From positions 1 to 32,462 of the forward strand of contig CAYGHG010000017.1 in assembly GCA_964349515.1 (NCBI GenBank): a stretch of 32,462 nt of DNA, written 5' to 3'. Each line of letters opens with the position of its first letter. Positions within the stretch are counted from its first letter, which is position 1. A model generated the notes under the pieces. The model saw nothing but the letters and a program-made list of their open reading frames with translations. It did not search any database and was not told the DNA's origin. Shown in pieces: positions 8,366-15,465 of this stretch. Source of the DNA: CAYGHG01 sp964349515 (GTDB lineage Bacteria; Oederibacteriota; PGYV01; CAYGHG01). Made by a program: the position numbers and the translations under genes.

Positions 8366-8393
8366 TTGACTTAGTGCGCGGCTGTCTGATAAT
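8366..8393 (+). promoter_or_regulatory. Promoter of the ars operon
   Basis: TTGACT at 8366-8371 and GATAAT at 8388-8393 with a 16-base spacer. The -10 box runs into the left arm of the inverted repeat at 8390-8417, so a bound repressor would block RNA polymerase. The stretch 8194-8365 between the divergent response regulator and this promoter shows no gene I can support. Confidence 0.72.
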
Positions 8394-8417
8394 ATATTAC
8401 TGTTCGGTAATATATTA
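8390..8417 (+). promoter_or_regulatory. ArsR-type operator
   Basis: A perfect 11-base inverted repeat, TAATATATTAC / GTAATATATTA, separated by TGTTCG. It overlaps the -10 element and lies 12 bases before the arsR start, the classical position for ArsR autorepression. The same arrangement with a TGTTAG spacer occurs at 13183-13206. Confidence 0.8.
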
Positions 8418-8429
8418 AAGAGGTGGTAT

Positions 8430-8726
8430 ATGTCAGATGAATTGAAAGTTTTTAAGGCTTTAGGAGATAAGACAAGGCTGAAGATCATGAGAATGCTTCT
8501 GTCCGCCGGTGAGGTATGTGTATGTAAAATAATGTCATCGCTAAAACTCAATCAGGCTGCCGTGTCAAAAGCCCTTGGCGTGCTGAAAAGGGCCGGGCTT
8601 GTAAAAAAAAGGCGGGACGGCAGGTGGATGCATTACAGCATCGTACGGGGCGGCGGCCTTGCCTCAAAAGTCTGCGGGCTCATTGAAGCTGATAAAAAAT
8701 CAAAAAATAAGATGAGGTGTATGTGA
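8430..8726 (+). CDS. arsR: ArsR-family arsenic-responsive repressor
   Basis: A 98-residue winged-helix repressor. Cys30 and Cys32 sit in EVCVCKI, the equivalent of the ELCVCDL motif that binds As(III) in classical ArsR. The recognition helix follows (NQAAVSKALGVLKRAGLV), then the wing (RRDGRWMHYSI). A further Cys97 in the tail (MRCM) could be a third ligand. The protein would repress its own operon through the inverted repeat at 8390-8417 and release on arsenite binding. The stop codon overlaps the acr3 start (ATGA). GAGGTGG lies 5 bases before the ATG. Confidence 0.93.
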   Translation: MSDELKVFKALGDKTRLKIMRMLLSAGEVCVCKIMSSLKLNQAAVSKALGVLKRAGLVKKRRDGRWMHYSIVRGGGLASKVCGLIEADKKSKNKMRCM

Positions 8727-9790
8727 TGGAAAGAAGGCTTTCATTTGTTGACAGGTATCTTACTCTCTGGATTTTTCTGGCTATCGGCGCGGGAATACTG
8801 CTGGGCTTTTATGTCCCGCAGATATCAGAATCTATAAATTTGATGCAGATAGGCTCAACTTCGGTGCCTATTGCCATAGGCCTTATTCTCATGATGTACC
8901 CGCCTCTCGCAAAAGTAAAGTATGAAAAAATGGGGGAGGTTTTTCACAACAAAAAACTTCTCATATTCTCGCTGATACAAAACTGGATAGTGGGGCCTTT
9001 TGTGATGTTCGGTCTGGCGGTGTTATTCCTGCGCGATTACCCCGAATACATGGTCGGAGTCATACTGGTGGGTCTTGCGCGCTGTATCGCCATGGTAATT
9101 GTATGGAACGACCTGGCGCAGGGCGACAGGGAGCTCGGCGTGGGGCTGGTTGCTTTTAATGCAATAGCGCAGGTGTTATTTTATGCAGTGTATATCTGGT
9201 TCTTTGTTTCATTTCTTTTAAACGCGCTCGGCCTTGCAGAAGGAATGAATGTGCATATTTCAATATGGGAATCGGCAAAAATTGTTTTAGTATATCTGGG
9301 AATTCCGTTCGCGGCCGGCACTGTGACAAGGTACTCGCTTATGAAAGCAAAGGGCGCCGAATGGTATGAAAAGGTTTTTATACCAAAAATCAGCCCGATT
9401 ACACTCATTGCCCTGCTTTTCACGATAGTAGTAATGTTTTCTCTCAAGGGCGAGTACATAGTCAGGAAACCGCTTGATGTTTTGATTGTTGCCGTTCCGA
9501 TGATTTTTTATTTCCTGATAATGTGGTTCGGAACTTTCTTTATCGCAAAGGCTTTGGGTGCCGGGTATAAGCAGACGGTAACGGTGGCTTTTACCGCCGC
9601 AGGCAATGATTTTGAACTTGCGATAGCGGTTGCCATAGCAATTTTTGGCATAGCCTCTCATCAGGCTTTCGCGACCGTAATAGGCCCGCTTGTAGAGGTG
9701 CCGATTCTCGTACTTCTTGTAAATGCGGCTTTTGCGATGAAAAAACTATTCAAGGAAAATCAACCGCAGGTTAACCAAAAATTAACATAG
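8726..9790 (+). CDS. acr3: ACR3-family arsenite efflux permease
   Basis: A permease of 354 residues with about ten membrane segments, matching the ACR3 family throughout: LSFVDRYLTLWIFLAI at the start, GLARCIAMVIVWNDLAQGD with the conserved Cys120 needed for arsenite transport in characterised members, and FTAAGNDFELAIAVAIAIFG near the end. It exports As(III) from the cytoplasm using the proton motive force. I chose ATG 8726, which overlaps the arsR stop and has GAGGTG 6 bases upstream; a GTG 9 bases earlier is possible. ArsC follows 33 bases later. There is no ArsA ATPase, as is usual for ACR3. Confidence 0.93.
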   Translation: MERRLSFVDRYLTLWIFLAIGAGILLGFYVPQISESINLMQIGSTSVPIAIGLILMMYPPLAKVKYEKMGEVFHNKKLLIFSLIQNWIVGPFVMFGLAVLFLRDYPEYMVGVILVGLARCIAMVIVWNDLAQGDRELGVGLVAFNAIAQVLFYAVYIWFFVSFLLNALGLAEGMNVHISIWESAKIVLVYLGIPFAAGTVTRYSLMKAKGAEWYEKVFIPKISPITLIALLFTIVVMFSLKGEYIVRKPLDVLIVAVPMIFYFLIMWFGTFFIAKALGAGYKQTVTVAFTAAGNDFELAIAVAIAIFGIASHQAFATVIGPLVEVPILVLLVNAAFAMKKLFKENQPQVNQKLT

Positions 9791-9823
9791 GCCTGTTATG
9801 ATTTATAAAAACGGAGGTGAAGT

Positions 9824-10243
9824 ATGAATAAGGTGCTTTTTGTATGTATTCACAACAGCGCTCGCAGCCAGATGGCAGAGGCGTATCTAAACAAATTTGG
9901 AGAGGGAAAAGCAACTGCCGAGAGCGCGGGGCTTGAACCTGGAAATCTGAACCCGCTTGTCGTTAAGGTGATGGCAGAAGACGGAATAGACATATCAGGA
10001 AATAAAACCAAGAGTGTCTTTGATTTCTTCAAAGAAGGCAGGCTCTTCTCGCACGTTGTAGCGGTTTGCGACGCCGAAGCTGCAGAACGCTGCCCTATAT
10101 TCCCCGGAACAGGCAAAAAACTTCACTGGCCTTTTAAGGACCCGTCAAAAGCCGAAGGGACGGAAGAAGAAAAACTCGTTCAGATACGGGCGATAAGGGA
10201 TGAAATCAGGGAAAAGGTAAAAGAGTTTCTGGCAACGCTGTAA
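9824..10243 (+). CDS. arsC: Arsenate reductase, thioredoxin-coupled low-MW phosphatase type
   Basis: A protein of 139 residues with the phosphatase loop CIHNSAR at 8-14 (CX5R), and Cys82 and Cys90 in VCDAEAAERCP. These form the Cys triad of the thioredoxin-dependent ArsC class (Cys10, Cys82, Cys89 in Staphylococcus). It reduces As(V) to As(III), which ACR3 then exports. Asp106 in the DPSKAEG loop is the likely general acid. The enzyme needs thioredoxin to recycle; several thioredoxin-fold proteins lie in the operon at 13.2-18.6 kb. GGAGGTG lies 6 bases before the ATG. The stop is only 4 bases from the convergent sufB stop. Confidence 0.93.
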   Translation: MNKVLFVCIHNSARSQMAEAYLNKFGEGKATAESAGLEPGNLNPLVVKVMAEDGIDISGNKTKSVFDFFKEGRLFSHVVAVCDAEAAERCPIFPGTGKKLHWPFKDPSKAEGTEEEKLVQIRAIRDEIREKVKEFLATL

Positions 10244-10247
10244 GTTA

Positions 10248-11354
10248 TTACAGCCCGCCGCTTTCAAGGGCTTTCAGGTTCTTTTTTATTTCTTCTTCAA
10301 GCGCGGGCGGCAGCCCGAATAGTTTTACATCCATAAAACCGCTGACTATGGAAGATATTGCCTCTGATTTTGTGAGGCCGCGGGCCATAAGGTAGAGTAT
10401 CTGGTCTTCATCGAGTTTTCCTATGGCCGCTTCGTGGGACATGTTGACATCTTTGAACCTTGTTTCAAGCTCGGGGATGGCGGAAATCAACCCTGTATCT
10501 TTCAGCATCAATCCGTCGCATTCCAGATGAGCATATACACCGGGGGCGTTGCCTTCAAGTTTTCCGCGCGCTATAACGTCTCCTCCGCTTGAAACCGTGC
10601 GGCTTATTATCTCCGCGCGGCTTCCTTCGCCGTTTAGCCTTACCCGCGCGCCCAGGTCATAAACCGAGCCTTCCGGCGCGAGCACGAGGGAGTTAAATTT
10701 AGCGACGGCGTTTTTGCCTAAATCCGCGACAGGATACATCTGCGTGATTTTTGTTTCACGCAGGGCTATGTAGTTTGAAATGTAAGTGCCGTTTTCCTCA
10801 ACTTTTATCGCAGAGCGCGGCCTTACTTCCATGTTTTTTGACCAGTCGTGTATCATGGTGTACATTAACGTCGCTCCCTTATCTACGAACATCTCTGTGA
10901 CGCCGATGTGAGAGCCATCGCCGAGATGTGATGAAGAAGCACAGCCGTTTATGATGTGAAGGGAAGACCCTTCTTCTAAAAAAATCATGTTATGGACTTT
11001 TTGTCTGAATTTGTCCTGTTTAATGAAAAAACAGGCCTGAAAAGGCATGTATGCTTTTACGCCTTTGCTTACTTTTATGAAGTATCCCGACTGGGTGTCT
11101 TTAAATGCGTCTTTTGTATATTCGTCCTTTTCAGGGCTGACAAGTGTCCACATCTTTTCTTTTACCCTGGGGTATTTCTCAACAGCTTTCTGCAGGGAAA
11201 GCATCTCCACGCCCTCCTGCCTCATGGAAACGTGGGTCACGCCGCTGTCGGTCATCATAAATGAACCTGCGCGGTTGTTTTCGTCGAGGTTTATTCCGGC
11301 GCGTTCTATTTTTTCCTTATCTTTTGGATCGACTGTTATTTCGTGTCCCGGCAT
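10248..11354 (-). CDS. sufB: SufB/SufD-type Fe-S cluster scaffold protein
   Basis: A 368-residue SufBD-family protein. The C-terminal half shows the right-handed beta-helix core (KFNSLVLAPEGSVYDLGARVRLNGEG) and the conserved end: ISAIPELETRFKDVNMSHEAAIGKLDEDQILYLMARG, which in SufB/SufD contains the SHE(A) motif at the dimer interface. With SufC it forms the minimal SufBC complex that builds Fe-S clusters in many archaea and anaerobes. I chose ATG 11354 because AGGGAG lies 8 bases upstream, overlapping the end of sufC by 19 bases. SufB and SufD are hard to separate here; a single copy next to sufC favours the scaffold role. No SufS, SufE or SufU is visible. Confidence 0.87.
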   Translation of the reverse strand: MPGHEITVDPKDKEKIERAGINLDENNRAGSFMMTDSGVTHVSMRQEGVEMLSLQKAVEKYPRVKEKMWTLVSPEKDEYTKDAFKDTQSGYFIKVSKGVKAYMPFQACFFIKQDKFRQKVHNMIFLEEGSSLHIINGCASSSHLGDGSHIGVTEMFVDKGATLMYTMIHDWSKNMEVRPRSAIKVEENGTYISNYIALRETKITQMYPVADLGKNAVAKFNSLVLAPEGSVYDLGARVRLNGEGSRAEIISRTVSSGGDVIARGKLEGNAPGVYAHLECDGLMLKDTGLISAIPELETRFKDVNMSHEAAIGKLDEDQILYLMARGLTKSEAISSIVSGFMDVKLFGLPPALEEEIKKNLKALESGGL

Positions 11355-12076
11355 GCCGCACACTCCCTGAATCCGTTTTTCTGAATATCTTCAAAAAGCC
11401 TTTTTGCATCGTGCCTGCATTTTATCTTTCCGTCAAGCAGGGTATAACCATAGTCCGCGTCCACATAGTCAAGGATGTAGCCTGTGTGCGTAATTATTAA
11501 TGATGATTTTATTCTTTTTTCTTTATCCAGGTCGCGGCCGAGCAGCTGCCTGATTTTTGAGCCGATGAGCTTCATATTTTCTATGTCAACACCCGACTCG
11601 GGTTCGTCAAACATAACAAATGAGGGTTTCTGGGCAAATAACTGAAGCAGCTCGGAGCGCTTTATCTCGCCGCCGGAAAAACCCTGGTTTATGTCCCGTT
11701 CCATTAGATACCCGAGGTTAAGCGCCTTTGCGGCGACAGAAGGGTCCATGTTTACGTTGTTTTTTGTTTTGATCAGGTCAGCCATGCCTGAGAGTTTAAT
11801 TCCCTTGATGGAGGGCGGCCTCTGGAAATACATGCCGATACCCAGCCTCGCGCGCTCGTCAACCGGCATTGTATCAATTCTGCGTCCGTTGAATTCTATT
11901 GAACCTGATTTGATTTTATACTGGGGATACCCCATGATTGCCATCAGCAGGGAAGTCTTGCCCGAGCCGTTTGGCCCGAAAAGTATGTGTGTCTCGCCGT
12001 CGGGTATTGAGAGTTCGATGCCGTTTAGTATTTCTTTGCCAAAAACATCCACGTGAAGGCCTTTTACTTCAAACAT
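11336..12076 (-). CDS. sufC: SufC ABC-type ATPase
   Basis: A cytosolic ABC ATPase of 246 residues. Walker A GPNGSGKT is at 34-41, the Q-loop at GMYFQRPPSIKG, the signature FSGGEIKRSE, Walker B FVMFDEPESGVD and the switch His in ITHTGY. The GEIKR(S/N)E signature and the PESGVDIE segment are typical of SufC rather than transport ATPases. It powers the SufB/D scaffold. ATG 12076 has AAGGAGC 6 bases upstream; a longer frame to 12103 lacks an RBS. The gene is divergent from the rhodanese at 12194, with 117 bases between them containing promoters for both directions. Confidence 0.93.
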   Translation of the reverse strand: MFEVKGLHVDVFGKEILNGIELSIPDGETHILFGPNGSGKTSLLMAIMGYPQYKIKSGSIEFNGRRIDTMPVDERARLGIGMYFQRPPSIKGIKLSGMADLIKTKNNVNMDPSVAAKALNLGYLMERDINQGFSGGEIKRSELLQLFAQKPSFVMFDEPESGVDIENMKLIGSKIRQLLGRDLDKEKRIKSSLIITHTGYILDYVDADYGYTLLDGKIKCRHDAKRLFEDIQKNGFRECAACRDTK

Positions 12077-12141
12077 TATCAGCTCCTTTTTTATTTGTGA
12101 CAATATATCATATTATCAGGTCAAAAAAACAGTAAAAATAT

Positions 12142-12170
12142 TTGACAGTGTAATGCGGGTATACTAACAT
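12142..12170 (+). promoter_or_regulatory. Possible promoter for the first rhodanese gene
   Basis: TTGACA at 12142-12147 is an exact -35 consensus. With a 17-base spacer the -10 would be TAACAT 12165-12170; the better-looking TATACT at 12160 is spaced too closely (12 bases). The divergent region also has an AT-rich near-palindrome around 12103-12119 (ATATCATATTAT) that could serve the sufCB side. No clear ArsR-type operator is seen here. Confidence 0.4.
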
Positions 12171-12193
12171 AGGTGAATAAGGAGCGTGAAGAG

Positions 12194-13135
12194 ATGAACT
12201 ATAAATACAAATATTCAGGGCTTTTTTTGAGTGCGGCGGTTTTTATAATATTCTTCAGTGCCGTATCGGTATATGCTGGCGGCGGGCCCGAACCGGTGAT
12301 TTTACAGCACGGCATGCAGGCGCCGGAGGCCGCAGCGCAGGGCCAAAAAAGTGAAGCCCCGGTGATAAAACCCGTGGCTGAAAAATACAGGCATCTTCTT
12401 GCTGAAATATCCGACATCAGAAACATTCCCGTAATTCACCTGGATGAAGCAAAAGCCCTGCTTGAAAGCGGCGAAGCTGTGTTCATAGACGCAAGGTCAA
12501 GGCAGGAGTATAATGCCTCGCATATACCGGGCTCGGAGTATATAGGAGCGGGGGATGCCCGCTATCGCATACCGTATCTTCGCGAAAAACTTGAGGGAAA
12601 GGTGCTGGTGCCTTACTGCCACGGCACGGCGTGCAGGCTCTCTGACAAGGTGGCGCAGAGTCTTTTTGACGCGGGCTACAGAAGGCTTGTAATTTTTAAC
12701 GGCGGATGGCCTGAATGGACACAGGCTTTTATGCCGGTTGAAAAGTATAATCCGCCTGAAACATACAGGTTCCTTGACGAGCCTGCGCCTTCAATAGCCT
12801 CAATAAGAAAAGTCAGCATTGAGCAGGCGCGGTATATTTTTGATAATGCACTGGCGCATTTTATGGATGCGGATGCAGAGGCAAAGTTTCATGATTTCAG
12901 GGTTCAGAATGCATACTCCATACCGCCCGAACGTTTCGACGAGAAAATGAGGGCTTATAACGGCATCTTTTTGAACGGCCCGGTTATTATATACGGCAGG
13001 GATATGTTCGGAATGAGGGCCTCTGAAGCGGCAAAAAGGCTGTATAGCGCGGGTTACAAGAGGGTGTTTTTAATGAAGGGGAGCCTTTCAAAGTGGGAAA
13101 AAGCGGGGCATCCGGTTTTTAAAAAAGCAAAGTAA
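12194..13135 (+). CDS. Periplasmic tandem rhodanese with one active-site Cys domain
   Basis: A protein of 313 residues with a signal peptide (about 1-28, ending VSVYAG) and two rhodanese domains. Domain 1 (about 78-185) has FIDARSRQEY and the loop YCHGTACRLSDKVA, with Cys142 as the expected persulfide-carrying residue and Cys147 five residues later. Domain 2 (about 205-310) has YGRDMFGMR at the same place, so the catalytic Cys is Gly and the domain is probably non-catalytic. Sulfurtransferases of this fold move sulfane sulfur or bind thiophilic ions. The start ATG 12194 follows AAGGAGC by 8 bases. It is closely related to the proteins at 17160 and 29064 (shared GGWPEWTQA). It stands alone between sufCB and the permease operon. 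Confidence 0.85.
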   Translation: MNYKYKYSGLFLSAAVFIIFFSAVSVYAGGGPEPVILQHGMQAPEAAAQGQKSEAPVIKPVAEKYRHLLAEISDIRNIPVIHLDEAKALLESGEAVFIDARSRQEYNASHIPGSEYIGAGDARYRIPYLREKLEGKVLVPYCHGTACRLSDKVAQSLFDAGYRRLVIFNGGWPEWTQAFMPVEKYNPPETYRFLDEPAPSIASIRKVSIEQARYIFDNALAHFMDADAEAKFHDFRVQNAYSIPPERFDEKMRAYNGIFLNGPVIIYGRDMFGMRASEAAKRLYSAGYKRVFLMKGSLSKWEKAGHPVFKKAK

Positions 13136-13158
13136 ATCCCTCTATAAAACAATTCTGC

Positions 13159-13186
13159 TTGACTTTCTGATTGCGCCTGCTAATAT
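13159..13186 (+). promoter_or_regulatory. Promoter of the permease-thiol redox operon
   Basis: TTGACT at 13159-13164 and TAATAT at 13181-13186 with a 16-base spacer: the same -35 and spacing as the ars promoter at 8366. The -10 box overlaps the left arm of the inverted repeat 13183-13206, predicting repression by an ArsR-family protein. Confidence 0.72.
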
Positions 13187-13206
13187 ATGCGTGTTAGCGC
13201 ATATAT
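13183..13206 (+). promoter_or_regulatory. ArsR-type operator of the second operon
   Basis: A perfect 9-base inverted repeat, ATATATGCG / CGCATATAT, around the spacer TGTTAG. Spacer length, TGTTnG sequence and position on the -10 box match the ars operator at 8390-8417, while the arms next to the spacer differ (GCG/CGC against TAC/GTA). A further ATATATTA follows on the right, up to 13216. The likely binder is the second ArsR protein at 14837, the first one, or both. Confidence 0.75.
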
Positions 13207-13228
13207 GCATATATTATAGGAGTCTTCA

Positions 13229-14380
13229 ATGAACGATACGAAAAAAGCAATTTACATAATAGCAGGTTTTTTGATTCTGTTTTTCATCCCTTTTGAAAAC
13301 GCCGCCGTACGCGGCGCTGTCATGGAAGCCTTTTACATGGCTCAGGACTACGCCCGCGAGCACGTACTGCTGTGCCTGATACCCGCGTTTTTGATAGCGG
13401 GCGCCATTGCGGTTTTTATCAAGAGCGATTCCGTGCTGAAATACCTGGGGGCCGGCGCTAATAAAATCATTGCTTACGGTGTTGCTGCGGTTTCCGGCAG
13501 CGTGCTGGCTGTTTGTTCCTGTACGGTGCTTCCTCTATTCGCCGGGCTATATAAAAGAGGAGCCGGCATCGGGCCTGCGACAGCTTTTCTGTATGCGGGC
13601 CCTGCGATAAATGTGCTTGCCATAATACTGACCGCAAGAGTGCTGGGGTTTGAGCTCGGGGTGGCAAGGGTAATAGGCGCGGTGGTGTTCTCTATTGTAA
13701 TAGGGCTTCTCATGCAGCTATTTTTTTCAAAAGAAGAAGAGAAGAGGATGGAATCATTTCAGGCTGAAACCGAAAAGGGCAAGCCGGCTTTTAAGCTGGT
13801 TTCCTATTTTTTAGTCATGATTGCACTGCTTGTTTTTCTTAACTGGGGCAAAGACGAGTCCATGCCTGTATGGAACTCAATACATCAGGCCAAGTGGATA
13901 ATCTCGGGGATACTGCTGGCTGTACTTGTTTTTATGTCTGTTTTTTGGTTCGGGAAAGAAGAGCGAAAAGAGTGGTTTGCCGAGTCAGGCGGTTTTGCGC
14001 TGCAGATAATGCCGCTTTTATTTGCAGGGGTGCTGATTGCAGGTTTTCTTCTGGGCAGGCCCGGGCACAGCGGAATAATACCGGCGGAATGGATATCATC
14101 GCTTGTGGGCGGCAACTCAATAAAAGCAAATCTTTTCGCGTCAGTTGCGGGCGCTTTTATGTACTTTGCGACGCTGACGGAGATACCGATACTTCAAGGG
14201 CTGATCGGCTCGGGTATGGGAAAGGGCCCGGCGCTTGCGCTGCTGCTTGCAGGCCCGGCGCTCAGCCTGCCAAACATGCTTGTCATTAACAGTGTGATGG
14301 GTTTTAAAAAGACGGCTGTTTACACAGTGCTTGTAATAGTCATGGCCGCTGTCTCGGGGATGATATACGGAAGTATTTAA
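13229..14380 (+). CDS. ArsP_1/SO_0444-type permease
   Basis: A permease of 383 residues with about ten membrane segments in two halves. The family signature CSCTVLPLFAGLYKRGAG starts at Cys96-Cys98 and is followed by ATAFLYAGPAINVLA; the second half has the related FATLTEIPILQGLIGSGMGKGPALALLLAGPALSLPNM. Members include ArsP, an exporter of trivalent organoarsenicals, and the SO_0444 group linked to Cu/Zn efflux, so the substrate is probably a thiophilic metal or metalloid. AGGAGTC lies 5 bases before the ATG. It is the first gene of a nine-gene run with an ArsR-type operator. The C-S-C motif could hand the substrate across the membrane, which is inference. Confidence 0.88.
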   Translation: MNDTKKAIYIIAGFLILFFIPFENAAVRGAVMEAFYMAQDYAREHVLLCLIPAFLIAGAIAVFIKSDSVLKYLGAGANKIIAYGVAAVSGSVLAVCSCTVLPLFAGLYKRGAGIGPATAFLYAGPAINVLAIILTARVLGFELGVARVIGAVVFSIVIGLLMQLFFSKEEEKRMESFQAETEKGKPAFKLVSYFLVMIALLVFLNWGKDESMPVWNSIHQAKWIISGILLAVLVFMSVFWFGKEERKEWFAESGGFALQIMPLLFAGVLIAGFLLGRPGHSGIIPAEWISSLVGGNSIKANLFASVAGAFMYFATLTEIPILQGLIGSGMGKGPALALLLAGPALSLPNMLVINSVMGFKKTAVYTVLVIVMAAVSGMIYGSI

Positions 14381-14408
14381 GAATGCCAAATAGAAAAGGA
14401 GGAAACTG

Positions 14409-14837
14409 ATGAGTGATTGCTGCAAAGGAAAGAAAGGCAGTTATGTTTATTCCTGTTCGGGTGCGGCGGATACGGGCTTCATAAGCGACAGGGTTGCGAG
14501 AATGCTCTCTGTTGCCGGGCACGGCAGTATGTACTGTCTCGCGGGGCTGGGAGGCGGTATTGAATCATTTGTAAAATCAGCTTCCGAAGCGGAGAGAAAC
14601 ATAGTTATTGACGGCTGTGCGGTCAAGTGCGGAAAGAAGATAATGGACAGGCATAGTATCTCATGCGAAAGCTATGTAGTCACAGATTTTGGTTTTAAAA
14701 AGGGTGAAACGGGAATGAGCGAAGAACTCGTGAGATATGCTTTTGTGAAAATCAACGAAGCGGTGGAAACAAAAACACCGTCTGAAAACGTCCAATCTTC
14801 AGGGCCCGGCCCGTGCTCTTGCGGGGGTAAGTGCTGA
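14409..14837 (+). CDS. DGC-domain cysteine-rich putative metal-binding protein
   Basis: A soluble protein of 142 residues with ten cysteines. IDGCAVKCGKK at 68-77 is the Asp-Gly-Cys motif that names the DGC family, annotated in databases as putative zinc-binding. Others are the CC pair at 4-5, SCSGA around Cys16, Cys43 and Cys86, and a tail PCSCGGKC (Cys136, 138, 142) that looks like a metal-binding appendage. No signal peptide is present, so it is cytoplasmic. Lying 28 bases after the permease gene and overlapping the next arsR, it could deliver a thiophilic ion to the permease or act as a buffer. The function of the family is not established. Confidence 0.78.
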   Translation: MSDCCKGKKGSYVYSCSGAADTGFISDRVARMLSVAGHGSMYCLAGLGGGIESFVKSASEAERNIVIDGCAVKCGKKIMDRHSISCESYVVTDFGFKKGETGMSEELVRYAFVKINEAVETKTPSENVQSSGPGPCSCGGKC

Positions 14838-15226
14838 TGGAGCGCGCCCTTGAAATGTTCGCGGCCCTGTCGGATAAAACCAGGCTCAGGGCATACAGGC
14901 TGCTAATCAGGGCCGGCAGTGATGTTGCTGTATGCGAACTGATTGACGCCCTGCGGGAGTCGCAGTACAACGTGTCAAAACACCTTCAGGTTTTAAAAAA
15001 TGCCGGGCTGGTAAAAGAGGCGAAAAAAGGGCGCTGGTCGCTTTACTCTGCCGTAGAGGGCGCTGACTCGGGAATCGCTCAGGCAGTGCTGAAAATGCGC
15101 GAGGAAGTTTTTGAAGAGGATTACGGGTTTCTTAAAAAAAGGCTTGCTTTGAGGCGCAACGGCGAGATAGTTTCGTGCAAACTCGCGGGAGAACTCATGG
15201 AAAGTTTAAAAGGAGAAAAAAAATGA
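14837..15226 (+). CDS. Second ArsR-family transcriptional regulator
   Basis: A winged-helix protein of 129 residues: LSDKTRLRAYRLLIRAG, recognition helix ESQYNVSKHLQVLKNAGLV and wing KKGRWSLYS. In the position of the ArsR Cys pair it has VAVCEL, a single Cys33, so the classical three-coordinate As(III) site is incomplete; Cys112 in the C-terminal extension (EIVSCKLAGE) might contribute. It probably controls its own operon through 13183-13206. The ATG 14837 overlaps the DGC stop (TGATG). A GTG 6 bases earlier is an alternative. Its last codons contain the RBS of the following small thioredoxin gene. Confidence 0.88.
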   Translation: MERALEMFAALSDKTRLRAYRLLIRAGSDVAVCELIDALRESQYNVSKHLQVLKNAGLVKEAKKGRWSLYSAVEGADSGIAQAVLKMREEVFEEDYGFLKKRLALRRNGEIVSCKLAGELMESLKGEKK

Positions 15227-15456
15227 AAATTTCAGTGTTGGGCACGGGCTGCCAGAAATGCCACAAGCTTGAAGAACTGGCGAGAAAAGTGGTAAGTGAA
15301 AACAATATTAAGGCTGAAGTGGAAAAGGTAAGTGAGATAAAAAAGATAATGGAATTTGGTGTTATGATGACCCCTGCCCTGGCAATTGACGGCAAAGTTG
15401 TTCTTGCCGGAAAAGTGCCTTCGGAACAGGAAATAAAAAAACTGCTCGGAGCATAA
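15223..15456 (+). CDS. Small thioredoxin-fold protein (redox-active disulfide protein 2 type)
   Basis: A cytosolic mini-thioredoxin of 77 residues with the redox motif GCQKC (Cys10, Cys13) and the cis-Pro loop MMTPALAIDG (Pro51), typical of the MTH895/TM0996-like family. These very small proteins are often found next to ArsP-type permeases. It could reduce ArsC, the DGC protein or the cytoplasmic side of CcdA. The ATG overlaps the arsR stop (ATGA), with AGGAG 7 bases upstream inside the arsR gene. A longer frame reading back into arsR is rejected because the protein family starts exactly here. Confidence 0.9.
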   Translation: MKISVLGTGCQKCHKLEELARKVVSENNIKAEVEKVSEIKKIMEFGVMMTPALAIDGKVVLAGKVPSEQEIKKLLGA

Positions 15457-15465
15457 GGAGGAAAA

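Noticed and set aside
13870..14289. A 139-codon plus-strand frame inside the permease gene
   Set aside because: It is a +2-type frame of the permease with Cys/Arg-rich random-looking content, no RBS and no domain.
15175..15222. Longer N-terminus for the mini-thioredoxin
   Set aside because: It would read far back into arsR, while ATG 15223 has an RBS and begins exactly at the first beta-strand.
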